From: Candidatus Thiodubiliella endoseptemdiera
GTDB taxonomy: Bacteria; Pseudomonadota; Gammaproteobacteria; PS1; Pseudothioglobaceae
NCBI GenBank assembly: GCA_013416635.1
Contig: JACCHT010000001.1
Location: forward strand, 124,001-188,000
Length of the DNA: 64,000 bases
Reading direction: 5' to 3'
The notes beneath the pieces were generated by a model. It saw only the letters and a program-made list of their open reading frames with translations, was not told the origin of the DNA and searched no databases. A program made the translations under genes and the position numbers. Positions 48,247 through 60,311 of the stretch are shown piece by piece. Positions within the stretch are counted from its first letter, which is position 1. Each line of letters starts with the position of its first letter.

Positions 48247-49019
48247 ATGTCCTGGAAACAAACAGCCCAAAACTCATTTGAAGATTCTCTTGTCGTTGAA
48301 CACAAATCCCTATCAGAACTAGACGATGTGCATAACATTATCAATTGGACTGAGATAGAACAAACACTTTCAAACCTGTATTCATCCAAGCGAGGTGCAC
48401 CCAGTTACCCACCACTAATGATGTTCAAGATTCTCATTATTCAAGCTTGGTACGGCCTAAGTGATGAGGCATTAGAGAAACAAATTGCCAGAGATTTAAT
48501 GTTTAGAGACCTTTGCATAAATAGGGATGATTAGCAAAATGACAGATTTTATTAAATTGGAAATTTTTTAAATCCACTCCTAGCAGGGCTAAGGGTGTTT
48601 TTAAAAAGTTTGTAATTTGATGAAAGATGGCGTTTTGATGATTATTCATATTTATGCAAAGGTCTCTTGATGTTAGCAAAACCAAAACCTGTGGGCAAGT
48701 CTTTGCTGATAGCGCTTACGCCAACAAAAGAAATGACAAACAGTTGGGCAAACAAAACAATAAAGTCTTGCATCGAGCCTACAGAAACACACCACTCACA
48801 AACAAACAAAAACAAGACAACAGACAACGCTCATCTGTTCGCTACATTGTTGAGCGAACCTTTGGGTTGCTCAAACTTCATCACGGCTTAGGCAAGGCAA
48901 GATACCTTGGATTAGAGAGAAACAAGACCCGAGCACAACTGATTGCCATGAGTCATAATCTTAAAACAGGGATGAATATTTTTAAACAGATGCGAGAACT
49001 GCAGGATTGTTGCGTCTAA
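48247..49019 (+). pseudogene. IS5-family transposase, internally deleted and split by a MITE
   Basis: N-terminal part (48247-48505): MSWKQTAQNSFEDSLVVEHK, then SKRGAPSYPPLMMFKILIIQ and AWYGLSDEALEKQIARDLMF, the IS5-family N-terminal domain. C-terminal part (48667-49019): SKTKTCGQVFADSAYANKRN, with the second catalytic Asp in FADSAY and the Glu in VERTFGLLKLHHG. The stretch between, about 130 residues with the first catalytic Asp, is missing and MITE copy 6 stands in its place. It cannot be active; a functional copy elsewhere must have moved the MITEs. Confidence 0.88.
48506..48666 (-). mobile_element. 161-bp MITE, copy 6
   Basis: Reverse orientation, looks identical to copy 1, inside the IS5-like transposase. 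The flanks differ (GTTTA left, TTGAT right), so unlike copies 1-5 it has no target duplication. Confidence 0.93.
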
Positions 49020-49200
49020 TGGTTGGAATAAAGGTAAAAATAGGCGGGAAATCGCCAAGAAATGCAAACAATCGGCCTTGTTTTTGGGTTTTTGAAGAAA
49101 GTGAGAATAATTTTGAAAAATCTTTTTTGAAAAATTACAAAAGTTGGGATTAAAGCAATAAATTATGAATTACGCAAAGGTCTCAAATAAATTAAATATA

Positions 49201-49230
49201 AAAAAACCCCGTTTAAACGGGGTTTTTTTT
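49201..49230 (-). terminator. groEL terminator
   Basis: AAAACCCCGTTTAAACGGGG plus T-run; symmetric, so able to act in both directions. It lies 17 bp past the groEL stop and 17 bp from the IS right end. Confidence 0.9.
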
Positions 49231-49247
49231 GAGGTAAAAAATTTATT

Positions 49248-51187
<1,940 letters not shown>

Positions 51188-51215
51188 TTTTTTCTCCTAT
51201 TTTAAATAAATAATT

Positions 51216-52054
51216 TTAAATTTGTGTTCCTATGGTGCCTTTTAGCTTTTGCATGGCTTTATTTTCAAGCTGTCTAATGCGTTCAGCAGAGACACCATAC
51301 TTCTCCGCTAATGTATATAGGGTCGTTTTTTCTTCTTTCAAGTACCTTGACTGCAAAATATCCAAACTTCTTTCATCTAAAGACGACAATGCCGTGTAAA
51401 GTTGTTGCTGTTGGTGCTTTTGTGTGTCATCATTCAGGCTAATTGCTCAGGTGTTTTGGTATTTTTATCGGTTAAATAATGTGCGGGTGCCGTGCTGCCT
51501 TCTTCATCTAAAATCTCAAATGCGACATCATTAAACTGTAAACGCGACTCCATATCCAACACATCTTTTGGGCGTACACCCAAGTCATCAGCGATTTCTT
51601 TTGCTTGTTCGGCATTTAAAGAAGTGTAAATATTAGCCTTGGCTTTTTTCAGTTTAAAGAACAATTTGCGTTGTTCTTTGGTGGTTGCTACTTTTACAAT
51701 TTTCCAATTTTTGAAAATAAACTCGTGAATTTCAGCCCGAATCCAATACACTGCATACGATGCAAGACGCACATTTTTATTGGGATTAAACTTTTTAACC
51801 GCCTTCATTAACCCGATAGTGCCTTCCTGAATTAAGTCCGCTTTTTCCAATCCATACCCCTTGTAACCGTGTGCAATAAACGCTACAAAACGCATATGTG
51901 AGAGCACCAACTTTCTTGCTGCTTCTAGATTATGATTTTCAAACAAATCCACTGCCAACTCGTGCTCTTCTTCTGCTGATAAAATCGGTGGGTACTTCTG
52001 AAAACTAAGGTCTTTAGATGTTTGAATAACAGGGGTTGTTGGCTTTTGACTCAT
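51216..52054 (-). CDS. rpoH: Heat-shock sigma factor RpoH, with a single-base frameshift
   Basis: Sigma-32 type factor. Region 2 reads [40 protein letters not shown] and [20 protein letters not shown]. The RpoH box is [14 protein letters not shown]. The open frame stops at residue 206, but region 4 continues one base out of frame ([16 protein letters not shown], then [20 protein letters not shown]) to a TAA at 51218-51216. The break is at about 51437, where GCC-TGA should probably read GCCCTGA. Restored length is about 279 aa, matching the family. It lies directly upstream of groES-groEL, its classic targets. Confidence 0.87.
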
Positions 52055-52056
52055 TG

Positions 52057-52665
52057 TTATTTAATCAAGGTTTCAAGCAGTGCTTGATGCCTGCTAGACT
52101 GTTGCTCAATGCTAAATCTTTGCGAGTGAATGATGGTAGAAATGTCCTGCAAAGCCGTATCAAAATCGTCATTAACCACCAAATAATCAAACTCATCATA
52201 ATGCCGTGTTTCACTTACAGCGTCACGCATTCTACGGTCAATGATAGACGAATCGTCCTGCCCTCTATCTGTTAAACGCGCTCTGAGTGCTTCGATAGAG
52301 GGCGGAATGATAAAAATACTGATAATATCTGGGAAACTCTTTTCCACTTGTCTAGCACCTTGCCAATCAATCTCTAAAATCACATCTTGCCCGCTTGCCA
52401 ACAGGTCTTTAACTGTTTTTTTGGCACTGCCATAATGGTTATCAAATACTTGTGCAGATTCAATAAAACCATTGTCTTGCTTGATTTGGTCAAATTCTTG
52501 TTTAGAAACAAAGAAATAGTTTTTCCCATGTACTTCACCAGTACGGGCATCACGCGTAGTATGTGATACAGATACACATAAATCAACTGTGTCCGCCACT
52601 AATTGCTTAACTAAAGAAGTTTTTCCGCAGCCAGATGGGGCGGCAATAACGAATAAATTAGCCAT
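52057..52665 (-). CDS. gmk: Guanylate kinase
   Basis: Phosphorylates GMP to GDP. The P-loop APSGCGKTSL is at residues 8-17. The GMP-binding segment SVSHTTRDARTGEVHGKNYF is at about 34-53. At 202 aa it has the usual length. It ends 2 bp before the rpoH start. Confidence 0.97.
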   Translation of the reverse strand: MANLFVIAAPSGCGKTSLVKQLVADTVDLCVSVSHTTRDARTGEVHGKNYFFVSKQEFDQIKQDNGFIESAQVFDNHYGSAKKTVKDLLASGQDVILEIDWQGARQVEKSFPDIISIFIIPPSIEALRARLTDRGQDDSSIIDRRMRDAVSETRHYDEFDYLVVNDDFDTALQDISTIIHSQRFSIEQQSSRHQALLETLIK

Positions 52666-52667
52666 AA

Positions 52668-52934
52668 TTATTGCGCCTTATAACCAGCGATGTCATCAGC
52701 ACCTTCTTCAGAGAAAAAGTACTTTTCCATTTGCTCTTTTAAGTAAGCTTGTGCCTTTTCATCAAGCATATTCAGGTTGTTTTCGTTAATCAGCATCGTT
52801 TGGTGGTCTAACCACGCTTGCCAACCTTGTTTAGACACATTTGCTAAAATACGCTGACCTAATTCCCCTGGGTAGGGGGCACGGTCTAGGGCTTCTAATT
52901 CTGCGTTCATTTTTACACAATTTACTGTATTCAT
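52668..52934 (-). CDS. yggX: YggX-type Fe(II)-trafficking / oxidative damage protection protein
   Basis: 88-residue protein with the family signature APYPGELGQRI (about residue 19) and LDHQTMLINENNLNML (about 43-58). YggX proteins protect Fe-S enzymes from oxidative damage. Its start overlaps the murJ stop by 4 bp and gmk follows after 2 bp, so it is embedded in the envelope operon. Confidence 0.9.
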   Translation of the reverse strand: MNTVNCVKMNAELEALDRAPYPGELGQRILANVSKQGWQAWLDHQTMLINENNLNMLDEKAQAYLKEQMEKYFFSEEGADDIAGYKAQ

Positions 52935-54465
52935 AATTTTCCTATTTTAACCTCAAGCATCCAAAGACTGGCAAAGTAAGTCAGTGCCGAGCCACCAATA
53001 ACAGTGCCAATCGACAATACTCTATACCACGCATCGTTGTTTAGATAATCGCTAGGCGTTTGATCGAAATTCAATATATAGGTAATCATTATAATCGTTG
53101 ACAATAACACTTTAAATGCCATTTGTATAAAATCGGTAGAAAAGCAGAAAATATCGTCTTTTCTTAAATAATAATAAAGCAATACTGCATTAATCAATGC
53201 AGACAGTGAAGTGGCAATGGCTAACCCTATATGGGCATAGTGATAAGCGAAAAAAATATTTAAAAAGACATTGGACATCATGGCAATTACACCGACTTTA
53301 ACTGGCGTTTTGGTATCACCCCGAGCCAGAAAAGCAGGGCCAAGATTTTAACCATGATAAATGCCATCAATCCTGCAGCATACGCCATCAAACTGAGAGA
53401 AGATTGCTGTGCTGCATAAGGGGTAAATGCATCGTATTGAAACAAAGTAATCAACAAAGGCTCTGCTAATAATACCAATCCCGCACACGCAGGTGCTCCG
53501 AGTATCAGTCCGATTTTAAGAGCGTAATCAATGGTTTGAGTGAATTTTTGTTCATCTTGATTGGCATAGTGATTGCTGAGTTTGGCTAATGCCACTGTTG
53601 CCAAGGCGATACCAATCAATGCCAAAGGTAACTCTAATAATCTGTCTGAATAATATAACCAAGTAACGCTGCCACTTACCAATACCGTGGCAATCATTGT
53701 GTCAATTAATAGGTTGATTTGAGAAACTGAGACGCCGAATAGGGCGGGTAGCATTCTATTTTTTAAGGTTTTTACGGCTTCGTGTTCGCCTTTGACTAAG
53801 CGAGGCATTTTTTTGAGTTTAAGTAAGAAAGGGATTTGAAATAACAGCTGTACTATGCCACCAATCAACACGCCCCAAGCAAGTGCCATAATTGGGGTTT
53901 CTAAGTGTTTTGACAAATAAACTGCGGATAAAATCATCGAGATATTTAATAAAACAGGGGTGAAGGCGGGCACGGCGAACCGGTCGTAGGTATTGAGAAT
54001 ACTACCTGAAAAAGCAGTTAGAGAAATTAACAGTAAGTAAGGAAAGGTAACTCTGAGCATGTCTGATGCTAAGTTAAATTTAGTCGGGTCGGCATCAAAG
54101 TAAAAGCCCCAGGCAAACATAAAAATAATGACAGGGGCGATAATGACAGCAATCAGCGTAAGAATAACCAGCACTTTTAGGAATTTAGTGCCAATGTGAT
54201 TGATTACATTTTGCACTTCTGTTTCGTTATGATTGGCTTTAGCCTCGGCAAGAATAGGCACAAATGCTTGTGAAAAAGCCCCTTCACCAAATAAGCGTCT
54301 GAGGAAGTTAGGAATTCTAAAAGCCACTAAAAATGCGTCTGTTAAGCCATTAGCACCAAAATACCGAGCAACAAAATAATCACGCACCAAGCCTAAAATA
54401 CGCGACAAGAAAGTCATTGTAGTAACTACACTACTTGAGCGTAAGAAGGATTTATCTGCTGACAC
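52931..54465 (-). CDS. murJ: Lipid II flippase MurJ, with a single-base frameshift
   Basis: Inner-membrane MviN/MurJ flippase that exports lipid II for peptidoglycan. The N-terminal part shows SRILGLVRDYFVARYFG, DAFLVAFRIPNFLRRLFGEG and AFSQAFVPIL, with about ten membrane helices following. The frame breaks at about 53338-53341, where GGCCCTGC should read GGCCCCTGC. The protein continues in the next frame as PAFLARGDTKTPVKVGVIAM and ends at 52931. Repaired length is about 511 aa, normal for MurJ. MurJ is essential in most Gram-negatives, so a homopolymer undercall is likely. It overlaps lpxA by one base. Confidence 0.9.
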
Positions 54466-55256
54466 TATTCCTCGTTAGGGCCACGCATAATGCCCGCTTT
54501 TGAACTGCGGATACATTTGACGAATTGCATTACTTCAATATGGTCAGATTCTGTTTCCTTTAACTCCTTTAAAGATTGGTCAAGCAAGCCAGAGCCCCGA
54601 TAAACTACTTTAAAAGCGCGTTTAATAGCGGCAATCGCATTTGGAGTAAAGCCACGACGACGCATACCTTCTGCATTGATACTGCGAACTCGAGTTTGCA
54701 CGCCCGAGGCCAACATATAAGAAGGGATATCTTTATTTACCTGACAGCCCATACCCACATAAGTGTGCATACCAATCATACAATATTGTTTTACCAGTGT
54801 AAAACCGCCTAAAATTGCCCAATCTTGAATACGCACATGACCTGCTAATGAAGCATTGTTTGACATAATAATATGGTCGCCAATATGGCAGTCATGGGCA
54901 ATATGCACATATGCCATCAGCATATTTTTAGAGCCAACACGGGTAATGGATTCTTGTTTTTCTGTGCCACGGTTGATGGTGCAGAATTCACGAATTAAAT
55001 TGTCATTGCCAATAATTAAATTAGATTCTTGCTCAACTTCATAAGTAATGTCCTGTGGATCGCCACCAATTGAGGCGAATGAATAAATATGATTATTTTT
55101 GCCAATTTTAGTAGGACCTTGAATAACAGCGTGAGATTCAACAATTGTACCTGAGCCAATTTCTACATTAGCACCAATGATAACATAAGCACATATTTCA
55201 GCATCTTTATGGATTTTTGCAGTCTCATCAACAACAGCACTTGGATGTATTGCCAT
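54465..55256 (-). CDS. lpxA: UDP-N-acetylglucosamine acyltransferase
   Basis: First enzyme of lipid A synthesis; transfers 3-hydroxyacyl from ACP to UDP-GlcNAc. A left-handed beta-helix of hexapeptide repeats fills the first ~190 residues. The catalytic histidine lies in AYVHIAHDCHIGDH (about 122-130). At 263 aa it has the standard length. It is followed by murJ instead of lpxB. Confidence 0.97.
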   Translation of the reverse strand: MAIHPSAVVDETAKIHKDAEICAYVIIGANVEIGSGTIVESHAVIQGPTKIGKNNHIYSFASIGGDPQDITYEVEQESNLIIGNDNLIREFCTINRGTEKQESITRVGSKNMLMAYVHIAHDCHIGDHIIMSNNASLAGHVRIQDWAILGGFTLVKQYCMIGMHTYVGMGCQVNKDIPSYMLASGVQTRVRSINAEGMRRRGFTPNAIAAIKRAFKVVYRGSGLLDQSLKELKETESDHIEVMQFVKCIRSSKAGIMRGPNEE

Positions 55257-55269
55257 AGTTATGACTCCT

Positions 55270-55713
55270 TTAGTTTGCTGCTTTCTGTGTGCACATCAAC
55301 TCAGCAGAGGTAACAACTTTATCATCCACCTTGGCAACACACTTAAACTTCCAGATACCGCGTTTAACTGTCATTACTTCCACCTCTAAGCGTAATTGAT
55401 CACCCGGCTCAACCATACGCTTAAAACGCACCTTATCAACTCCGACCAGCATATAAATTTGCCCATCAATCGGCTTACCCACTTCGGATTTAAATGCCAA
55501 GATACCTGTTGCTTGTGCCAAGGCTTCAATAATCAAAACACCTGGCATAATAGGTTGTGCAGGGAAATGGCCAGTGAATTGTGGCTCATTATAAGTTACA
55601 TTTTTAAGGGCAACAATTGACTTCCCAATTTCTAGCTCTAATACTCTATCAATTAATAAGAAAGGGTAGCGGTGAGGTAAGTAGTTTTTTACATCTTGAA
55701 TATTCATTTCCAT
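55270..55713 (-). CDS. fabZ: 3-hydroxyacyl-ACP dehydratase FabZ
   Basis: 147-residue hot-dog fold dehydratase. It has the motif [14 protein letters not shown] at the N-terminus, the active-site His in [12 protein letters not shown] (about residue 50) and the Glu in [11 protein letters not shown]. It competes with LpxA for 3-hydroxyacyl-ACP, and the two are adjacent here. Confidence 0.97.
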   Translation of the reverse strand: MEMNIQDVKNYLPHRYPFLLIDRVLELEIGKSIVALKNVTYNEPQFTGHFPAQPIMPGVLIIEALAQATGILAFKSEVGKPIDGQIYMLVGVDKVRFKRMVEPGDQLRLEVEVMTVKRGIWKFKCVAKVDDKVVTSAELMCTQKAAN

Positions 55714-55715
55714 GA

Positions 55716-56711
55716 TTATTTTCCTTTTAGATTCTTTAATTTAATATTTAAGTATCTCGCAATTTTATCAAGTTTTGACAACCACATTTGCACTCTTTTC
55801 CAATCTGAGTGTAGAGAAATAGAAGTAAAACCAGTGTAATGCCCTGTACTTAGGCTCTTGTCCACCGTGCTTGAACCTGTAATTATCGTGTCATTTTCAA
55901 GGTGCATATGGCTGGCAATCACTGCACCGCCACCTACTTGACAGTGTTTACCTAAAACAGCACTACCACCAATGGTAACCCCTGCGGCAATCGCTGTGTG
56001 TTCACCAAGTGTGACATTATGGGCAATATGTACTAAATTATCAAGGTGAACACCATTTTGAATCTGCGTGTCTTCCAAAGTGCCTCTGTCAATCGTGGTA
56101 TTGGCACCAATATTCACATTACTACCAATCACTACATTGCCCAAATGTGCGATATTATGCCAATGCTTGTCTGCATCTAATGCGTTGCCAAAACCTTCTG
56201 AACCAATTACTACCCCTGCGGAAATAATAACATTATCGCCAATGGTTGTGCCTTGCAGGATGGTTACATTCGGCTGAATATTAGCGTTATTGCCAATAGT
56301 AACACCTTGCTCAATTACTGTATTGACACCGATAATGCAATTTTTGCCAATTACCACATTTTCGCCAATGGTGCAGTTGTCAGCAACATTCTCGCTGTTA
56401 ATGACAGAACTCGGATGAATGCCATTAAGATGGATATTTTGTTGTTTAAAATAATGTGTGGCTTTAGCAAAGGCTAAATAGACATTATCAACCACAAGGG
56501 CATTAGTAGGGCAGTCGCTGAGTAAATCTTTAGGAACAATGACAGCGCCTGCTTTTGAAGCGATTAAATCAGCTTTGTATTTGCTACTTACAACATAAGT
56601 TAGTTGGTCTTTTTGGGCGTTAGAGCTGGTAGCAAGGCTGTTGATTTCCAAAGATGCATCACCAATGATTTCAGCATCTATAAAAGTAGCAATATCCCCC
56701 AGTATGTGCAT
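55716..56711 (-). CDS. lpxD: UDP-3-O-acyl-glucosamine N-acyltransferase
   Basis: Third lipid A enzyme. An N-terminal uridine-binding domain (residues 1-100) is followed by a hexapeptide beta-helix. The catalytic-His region is [18 protein letters not shown] (about 233-250). At 331 aa it is normal length. In E. coli skp lies between bamA and lpxD; here lpxD follows bamA after 10 bp with no skp. Confidence 0.96.
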   Translation of the reverse strand: MHILGDIATFIDAEIIGDASLEINSLATSSNAQKDQLTYVVSSKYKADLIASKAGAVIVPKDLLSDCPTNALVVDNVYLAFAKATHYFKQQNIHLNGIHPSSVINSENVADNCTIGENVVIGKNCIIGVNTVIEQGVTIGNNANIQPNVTILQGTTIGDNVIISAGVVIGSEGFGNALDADKHWHNIAHLGNVVIGSNVNIGANTTIDRGTLEDTQIQNGVHLDNLVHIAHNVTLGEHTAIAAGVTIGGSAVLGKHCQVGGGAVIASHMHLENDTIITGSSTVDKSLSTGHYTGFTSISLHSDWKRVQMWLSKLDKIARYLNIKLKNLKGK

Positions 56712-56721
56712 TGCCTAGAGA

Positions 56722-59010
56722 TTAGAAGCTTGTGCCAATTGTAAATTCAAAGGTTTTGGTTTTGTCGTCTGTTTTCTTTACAAAGGGTTTAGCCACATAC
56801 ATGCCTAATGGACCGATAGGGGTCAACCAAGTGAACGCCACCCCAGTAGAAGCACGAAAATCTTTTCCATCAAATCCAGAGATTGTTTTACTAATAGCGC
56901 CTGCGTCAATAAATGCACTTATACGCATATTTTTACTGTCTTTTACAAAGGTAAGTGGTGAAATAATGGACATGCCTGTCAATATAGATAATTCACCACC
57001 TTTGGCCTTGTTATTGTCATATGTTTCGCCAAGGGAGTTGAAGTCAAAACCACGCACAGAGGAACTACCACCGCCATAATAACGCTCAAAGAATGGTAAT
57101 TCTTTATTGCCGTAGCCTTGTGCCAAACTTATTTTTGCATTTGTTTTAAAGGTTAAACCTTTAGCAAAAGGAGTGTAATCTCTGGTTGAAGCATTGAGTT
57201 TATAGTATTTGAAATCAGCTACTGGCAGTGCTATGCTAGCAGTAAGGCTTTTACTGCTGCCTTTGGTTGGGAAGTTATAATCATTAAGTGTATTACCACT
57301 CCAGTCAAGACTTAATTTAACTTCAGTTTTGTCATTACTGGCGCATTGAACTTGCTCATAAGCAGCAGTTTTAAAGGTGTCGCCACAAGTAACTTTTCTA
57401 GTGGAGAGCTTTAAATCTGCGCCGATGCGCGTATCTTTAGTAATTGGAATACCATAGCCTATGCTACCCCCCGTTTCGTTAATCTTATATGAGGCAACAT
57501 CAAGTTTTGCACCGTCAGTTTTTTTGTTAAATACACCATAACTAATACTGTGCTTATCTTTGGTGAAGTAAGGATCTGAAAAATAAAAACTCATTTCTTT
57601 TACTGCGCTAGATTGTAATATTTTTGCGTTTAGTGTATTACCAGTACCTAAAAAGTTTTTCTCTCGTACGCCAATATTAAAGGCAGTACCAGAGCTATTA
57701 GAATGAGACATTCCAATAGAAAGATTTCCCGTTTTAGTCTCATCTACGAGAAAATTTAAATTAATTTTATCTTTGAAACCATTTGGTTTAGATATATTCA
57801 TTTTTACATCAGAGAAAAAACCCAGTTGCTTGATTTTGGTAATTGAGGCTTCTAATTTTTCATCTGAATACAACTCACCTTCTTGAATGCTAATTTCTCT
57901 TCGAATTACTTCGTCTTGCGTCCTAGTATTGCCAGTAATGGTGATACGATTAACATAGACTTTTCTGTTTAGTGTAATCTTAAATTTTAAATCAACATTA
58001 TTTGCAACTCTATTTTCAGAAGTAAGCGCATCAACTTTGGCAAAGGCGTAACCTTGGTTAGTGTAAACATTAGTAATTGCTTTCATGCCAAAAATAATTT
58101 TCTGCCGTTTAAATAAATCACCAGTGTTGATTTCAAGTAATTTTGATAAATCTTTAGTGGTTTTGTCGAGTAAATCACCAGTAAATTCAATCTTACCAAT
58201 TTTGTATTTAGCGCCTTCATTTATCTGAATACTGATATCAATACTCTTTTTATCATCAGACAATTTATTTTTAACCTTGGTTACTTTAAAATCTAGATAA
58301 CCCAAATTAATATAATAGGATTTCAGTGTTTCAAGACCTGCGTCAAGAGATAATTTAGAATAGTGATCTTTTTTAGTAAAATAATTTAAAAGCAACCAGT
58401 CTGGCTCACCAATTTCAAATAAATCTAGCAAATCTTCTTCTTCTTGCGTTTTATTGCCATTGATGTGTATTGATTTAATGAGTGCCACTTCGCCTTCAGA
58501 GATATTTAATTCAATACCCACTCTATTGTTACTGTCAATTTCAACTTTTTTGCTAATTTCAATACTGTAATAACCCTTGCTAATATAGGTCGCCTTAAGT
58601 TGCTCAATCAATTTATCTAGTTGCCTTTTGTTAAAAGTCTTTCCTTGGGTTAAGTTCATACTAGATAGAACTTGCTTAATAGAGTCTTTGGTAATTACTT
58701 TTTCTGAATTATTAAGGAAATCTATATATTTAATGTGTGGATTCTCTACTAAAGTAATTTTTAAAGTTTTATCAATTTGCACCACTTCAATATCTTTAAA
58801 AAACTGTGTCTTATAAAGCGTTTGAATAATCTCCCTTGAAGTTTGTTCACTATAATCATCACCTACTTCAACTGGTAAATAACTGAGCACTGTGCCTCTT
58901 GAAATAGCGTCAAGCCCTAGAATTTTAATATTTTTAATTGGTGCTGCGAAAGTGAGTGAAGTATTTAATAAGCCAATGGCTAACGCTGCTTTAAGAATGT
59001 TTTTTTTCAT
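56722..59010 (-). CDS. bamA: Outer membrane assembly factor BamA
   Basis: Omp85-family beta-barrel that inserts outer membrane proteins. It has a signal peptide (MKKNILKAALAIGLLNTSLT then FAAP), five POTRA domains to about residue 420, and a 16-stranded C-terminal barrel. The VRGF loop motif appears as SSVRGFDFNSLG (about 645). The final residue is Phe (TFEFTIGTSF), the usual barrel-targeting end. At 762 aa it is slightly shorter than E. coli BamA. Confidence 0.96.
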   Translation of the reverse strand: MKKNILKAALAIGLLNTSLTFAAPIKNIKILGLDAISRGTVLSYLPVEVGDDYSEQTSREIIQTLYKTQFFKDIEVVQIDKTLKITLVENPHIKYIDFLNNSEKVITKDSIKQVLSSMNLTQGKTFNKRQLDKLIEQLKATYISKGYYSIEISKKVEIDSNNRVGIELNISEGEVALIKSIHINGNKTQEEEDLLDLFEIGEPDWLLLNYFTKKDHYSKLSLDAGLETLKSYYINLGYLDFKVTKVKNKLSDDKKSIDISIQINEGAKYKIGKIEFTGDLLDKTTKDLSKLLEINTGDLFKRQKIIFGMKAITNVYTNQGYAFAKVDALTSENRVANNVDLKFKITLNRKVYVNRITITGNTRTQDEVIRREISIQEGELYSDEKLEASITKIKQLGFFSDVKMNISKPNGFKDKINLNFLVDETKTGNLSIGMSHSNSSGTAFNIGVREKNFLGTGNTLNAKILQSSAVKEMSFYFSDPYFTKDKHSISYGVFNKKTDGAKLDVASYKINETGGSIGYGIPITKDTRIGADLKLSTRKVTCGDTFKTAAYEQVQCASNDKTEVKLSLDWSGNTLNDYNFPTKGSSKSLTASIALPVADFKYYKLNASTRDYTPFAKGLTFKTNAKISLAQGYGNKELPFFERYYGGGSSSVRGFDFNSLGETYDNNKAKGGELSILTGMSIISPLTFVKDSKNMRISAFIDAGAISKTISGFDGKDFRASTGVAFTWLTPIGPLGMYVAKPFVKKTDDKTKTFEFTIGTSF

Positions 59011-59063
59011 AGATGAAAATTAATAATGAATAAAGCCGATAATTATACAAGATTTGACACTAA

Positions 59064-59417
59064 TTAGTGTTGCGAGTGAGAATGCCCTGCGTCTTTAAGG
59101 CGTGTTAAGTAATTTTGCCAGCGAATATCGTATTCTGTAGCAAGGTTATAAAGGTGTTCCCAAGAATAAATACCACTATCGTGACCATCGCTAAAAAATA
59201 AAATAATTGCATAATTTCCTGTTGGCTCAATACGAGTAATAGTGACATTTTCTTTACCAATTTGCAAAGTTTCTTGTCCTGGTCCATGTCCAACTACCTC
59301 GGCAGAAGGAGAATGAGTGCGTAAATATTCCGTTGTTAATGGATACTCTTTATCATCAAAGGTAACGGTTAACAGGGTTTTTTCTTTATTTAGGGTAATA
59401 TTACTGGGTGCTTTCAT
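59064..59417 (-). CDS. DUF971-family protein
   Basis: 117-residue small protein of the DUF971 (gamma-butyrobetaine hydroxylase N-terminal-like) family. It shows the typical LRTHSPSAEVVGHGPGQ, EPTGNYAIILFFSDGHDSGI and YSWEHLYNLATEYD. The ATG at 59417 follows a GGAAAA ribosome site; the longer upstream frame begins inside the divergent promoter region and is unlikely. The C-terminus is His-rich (HSHSQH). Some family members work in iron-sulfur assembly; role here unknown. Confidence 0.82.
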   Translation of the reverse strand: MKAPSNITLNKEKTLLTVTFDDKEYPLTTEYLRTHSPSAEVVGHGPGQETLQIGKENVTITRIEPTGNYAIILFFSDGHDSGIYSWEHLYNLATEYDIRWQNYLTRLKDAGHSHSQH

Positions 59418-59480
59418 AAGATTTTCCGTGGGAATTAATAATGAGCAATATTTTAACGCACAAACAGATAAAATAACCAC

Positions 59481-60311
59481 ATGAAAATTAATTTTACAAA
59501 AATGCATGGCTTAGGCAATGACTTTATGGTTATTGATGCAATTAATCAAACCATATCATTGTCTGAAATACCTATTGGTGAGCTTTCAGATAGGCATTTC
59601 GGGGTAGGGTTTGATCAGTTATTGTTAGTTGAAAAAGCAATTAAAGATGAAATGGATTTTAAATATCGCATTTTTAATGCTGATGGCTCAGAAGTGGAGC
59701 AATGTGGCAATGGTGCACGATGTTTTGCGCGTTTTGTTGGTAAAAAAGGATTAACAAGCAAGAATCCGATTGCAGTTGAAACTCAAAACACAGATATGTC
59801 TTTATTAATTAATGAAGATGACACGGTTAAAGTGGATATGGGTGTTCCAGATTTGAGATATGAAGAAGATCAGATAATTCCAGTAAATGAATTCAGAGAA
59901 AGGTATAGAATTTTAAGGGAGAAATACCCAGGTTGTGTGTTATCAGTAGGCAATCCACATTATGTAATGGTTAAAGATGATATTCGGAACATTAATATTA
60001 GAGATATTGCAATGGAAATTCAAGATAGTGGATTTTTTCCACAAGGCATCAATGTTGGCTTTATGCAAATAGATGATAGAGGTCAAATACAGTTGCGCGT
60101 TTATGAACGCGGCGTAGGTGAAACATTATCTTGTGGTTCAGGCGCGTGTGCGGCCGTTATTTACGGTATTACATCAGGATTATTAGATTCCCAAGTCAAT
60201 GTTAATTTTGAGCATACCAATAGCAATGTACTCGTGGAATACACTGCAAATGAGCATGTGTTTTTGTCGGGAGAGGCTGAATTTGTATTTGAAGGAGAAA
60301 TAGAGATTTAA
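59481..60311 (+). CDS. dapF: Diaminopimelate epimerase
   Basis: Converts LL- to meso-diaminopimelate for lysine and peptidoglycan. The two catalytic cysteines are in EQCGNGARCFARF (about residue 75) and LSCGSGACAAVI (about 217). At 276 aa it has the standard length. It is divergent from the DUF971 gene across a 63-bp promoter gap and convergent with apaH, overlapping it by 4 bp. Confidence 0.97.
   Translation: MKINFTKMHGLGNDFMVIDAINQTISLSEIPIGELSDRHFGVGFDQLLLVEKAIKDEMDFKYRIFNADGSEVEQCGNGARCFARFVGKKGLTSKNPIAVETQNTDMSLLINEDDTVKVDMGVPDLRYEEDQIIPVNEFRERYRILREKYPGCVLSVGNPHYVMVKDDIRNINIRDIAMEIQDSGFFPQGINVGFMQIDDRGQIQLRVYERGVGETLSCGSGACAAVIYGITSGLLDSQVNVNFEHTNSNVLVEYTANEHVFLSGEAEFVFEGEIEI

Larger units (their letters stand above)
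48166..49184 (+). mobile_element. IS5-like insertion sequence, damaged
   Basis: Left end GAGACCTTTGCATAAAT; right end, inverted, GAGACCTTTGCGTAATT. These match the MITE ends. It contains a transposase gene whose middle is replaced by MITE copy 6. No matching target duplication flanks it (GTAAT left, AAATA right). The original was probably about 1.25 kb, judged from usual IS5-family transposase length. Confidence 0.85.
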
